Shown here one piece after another: positions 40,001 through 43,000 of a DNA stretch of 64,000 nucleotides. A program made the translations under genes and the position numbers. The stretch is taken from contig OX104127.1 of NCBI GenBank assembly GCA_944470555.2, forward strand, positions 112,248,741-112,312,740, read 5' to 3'. The notes under the pieces are model-generated. The model was not told where the DNA came from. It did not search any database and saw only the letters and a program-made list of their open reading frames with translations. Position 1 is the first letter of the stretch; each line of letters opens with the position of its first letter. The stretch comes from Heterobilharzia americana. Lineage: Eukaryota > Platyhelminthes > Trematoda > Strigeidida > Schistosomatidae.

Positions 40001-43000
40001 GCTCCCAGGCTTCCTTTATTCCTCCAACTAATGTCAGTCTACGGTGAACAAAAACTTGAAATCTTTTTATCATTAATTGATTTGTCACAATGTTTCCTAA
40101 GAATTCTAAGATTACGTATCAAAGTGTACGAATTAGGTCTCAATTTTCCAATAGCACTAATAGATCTGAATGTGAACTGATTCATCCGTTATGAACAACA
40201 GAAATTTCAAATTGTAGTGTGTCATGGAAACGACATGTTTGTACTATAAAGCTGAATAACTACACTGATAAAAATAATGAATGTGTAAAAGCCAGTACAG
40301 TTTTATAAGATAATTTTAGTAAAATGTATTAGATATTTTTCAGTATTTGGAAATACATGCTTTGCCTATTGATATTCGTGTAAATCATATTTGTACATCC
40401 GAAAATAGTCCCCTTCCACTAGAAATCCAAACATCTGATACTAAGTGCTGGAGTGACAAATATGCTTGGGACGGTACTCATCGTGTATATCTTCAAGCAG
40501 CACACTGAATTGATGCATAAATGTAAATTAGTGGTTAGACAGCATTCCTAAAACAACAAAATTTTACAAAACGGTTAACACTGAAGGAATAATTTTCAAA
40601 TACCTGGCGCATTATATGTCAAACTCAAAACTATCATTTTCTCTTATTCATTGTTATCCAACATACAGCGTAGCCTTTCTGCTAAAAAAAAGTACTGTCG
40701 CCTGTTTCATGCAAACGCAGCTTGATAATTGGGTGTAGATATGTGCTGTAGTATATCAGCCATACCTGTTTGGATGCCCAAGCTTCAGCAGGTGATCCAA
40801 ACTTCATATCTGTAAATTACTGGTTGAATTTCAAATACCCAAGGTAATTGGTCACATATGCACTTGATTTGCTGAGAATACCAATGAAGTTTGCGTTACA
40901 AAATATTTTCGGGAATTTAAATTTATGTTAAATCACAAGCACAAATAAAGTTAAAAACTACACAATCCTTTTGCGTAAAGCGATCTCAGATTAAATAGGA
41001 TGAGAGGTATTTATAATGTTAGATGTGCTCTGACTTTCACTTCTCATGCTGATATTGACTAACTTCATTGATTTGTACTACACATGTGCTTATACACATA
41101 TCTATGTCAGTCTTGCCTCATATTTTCCACCCAAACGTATTTAGAGCTGCTGTAGTCCATACGGTGGAAGATTGTGGCTCCTTCCATAGTTGTTGGACAG
41201 CTATCACGCTTTTGCCTGTGCCGAAATGATTGTGTGAAAACTATAGCAACAAGATGATTGTGAGTGCTTCTTGACGATGAGAATACTAAGGCCACTTTCA
41301 ACGAGAAACTGGCGAAACAGTTATCTGGACAGAACAACTTCACTGATCCAGAAGAAGCTTGGAGTCATTTCGTGTCTTGCAAGAAAGGTGTTGGAGAACG
41401 TAGATGACTCTGAAAAGGTTGTTAGAAGGAATTATTAGGTCTTAGCAGCTTCCTCCCAAATTAACGAGTGCGTGATAACACAACATTGCAGACACGCTGC
41501 ACAAGTGTAGACTGACGAGAAGTCTTCACAATGACTGATGGCAGTGGTGGGTCGTAAAGTCTAGAAAGATTTAAAAGGCAGAGATGATAAGTAACAGTAG
41601 AAGGTTTTTCTGACCTACCAAGGAAACTGTGGCAAAAAGGTCAATAGCTAGTGAGAATATAGAGGAAAAGGATGGATCTGCGATTCAGTCAGAGAGGGCA
41701 TGACTGGGCATGTCTGTTATCCAGTCGGATACCAGAAGGAAAATTGTGGTGTTAGGAGACTACTGGTCAAAGTAACTGAAGTGTGGAATAGTCTGTGCAA
41801 ATCAGAAATAATCCTTTCTGACACATTGCAATTACCTATAATTCCGGTCATCAAGAAAGAGGAGAAACCCTCTTGTGATAACCACAGAGGAACCAGTTTG
41901 ACGAATGCAGTTTCTATGGTTCTAGATTGTATAATTGTCAGGTGTCTAAGTGGAGCTCCGAAACAGTAAACTCTGTGAAATCAGACAAGTTTAAGACCTA
42001 ACTTTGAGTTCATTAATTAGATATTCACCTCCAGTTAGGTTCTAGAAAAAAAGTGTACTTGCTAAAGTCTGAAACTAGCCGTACTTTTCTATCTGAACGC
42101 AGCATTTGGTACTGCAGGCGTAGAGGTGCTATGGCAGCATCTGTCACTGAAGGGAGTGTCGAGTAAGTACATCATTCTATGAAATCTGTGTACTAGAACA
42201 CTTTGGTTAGTGATCTGAGGAAATTTGGGTTCGCTTCTTCCCAACCAGTCGAAACGTTTACCTTAGCAGTGGTGTCCGGTGTTGTTTTTTCAAGTTGGAA
42301 GTGAAAAGGTTAAGTCCGTCAGTCAGTTCACGTAGATCAGACGTTGAACCAGCCCTGTTTGGTCATTTACCGATGAAATCTCTGTGTGAATACAAGAGGC
42401 GCTTTTTATCTCCACCAATTTGTGTCATTCTGGAACCACTGTGATATCTGATTGTTTACCAATGGCTGAGTGTACTGTGCTGAAGTGTGCTTTGTTCTAC
42501 TATATGCTTGTGAGACATGGCCAATAAAAGTACAGAACATGTGAAGGCTGTAGGTGTCTGAACACCGTTGCCTTCATAGCATAGGCCATGTGTCGTGGTG
42601 CAACCACATCAGTAACGCAGAAGTCAGGTCTAGAGTTCTAGGGTAAAGATGAAAATCAAGCGATGAGGTTGTGAACCTTTATCGACTCAGGCGGCTGAGA
42701 TAAATATATTTCACGCTCATCTGCTATTTACCTCATTACATTCTGTTAGGTCAGAGGTGACAAAAAGAAAACATGGCATCACTGCATGAAGTCACTGACT
42801 GCTGACTTGAACAATGTTGGGAGATGTAGACTAGCCGTTTGGGGTTTGTGTGACAACAGAAACCAGTAACTGGAGATTCTAAATGATATAGATCAGAATA
42901 GATCTTAGTGACACATATGTATTCATACTTTATTTTCATATTAGTTGTCTGACTGGACTTTGGTATTCTTTCACTCCCTTTTGCTCTCTTTTGGTGACTT

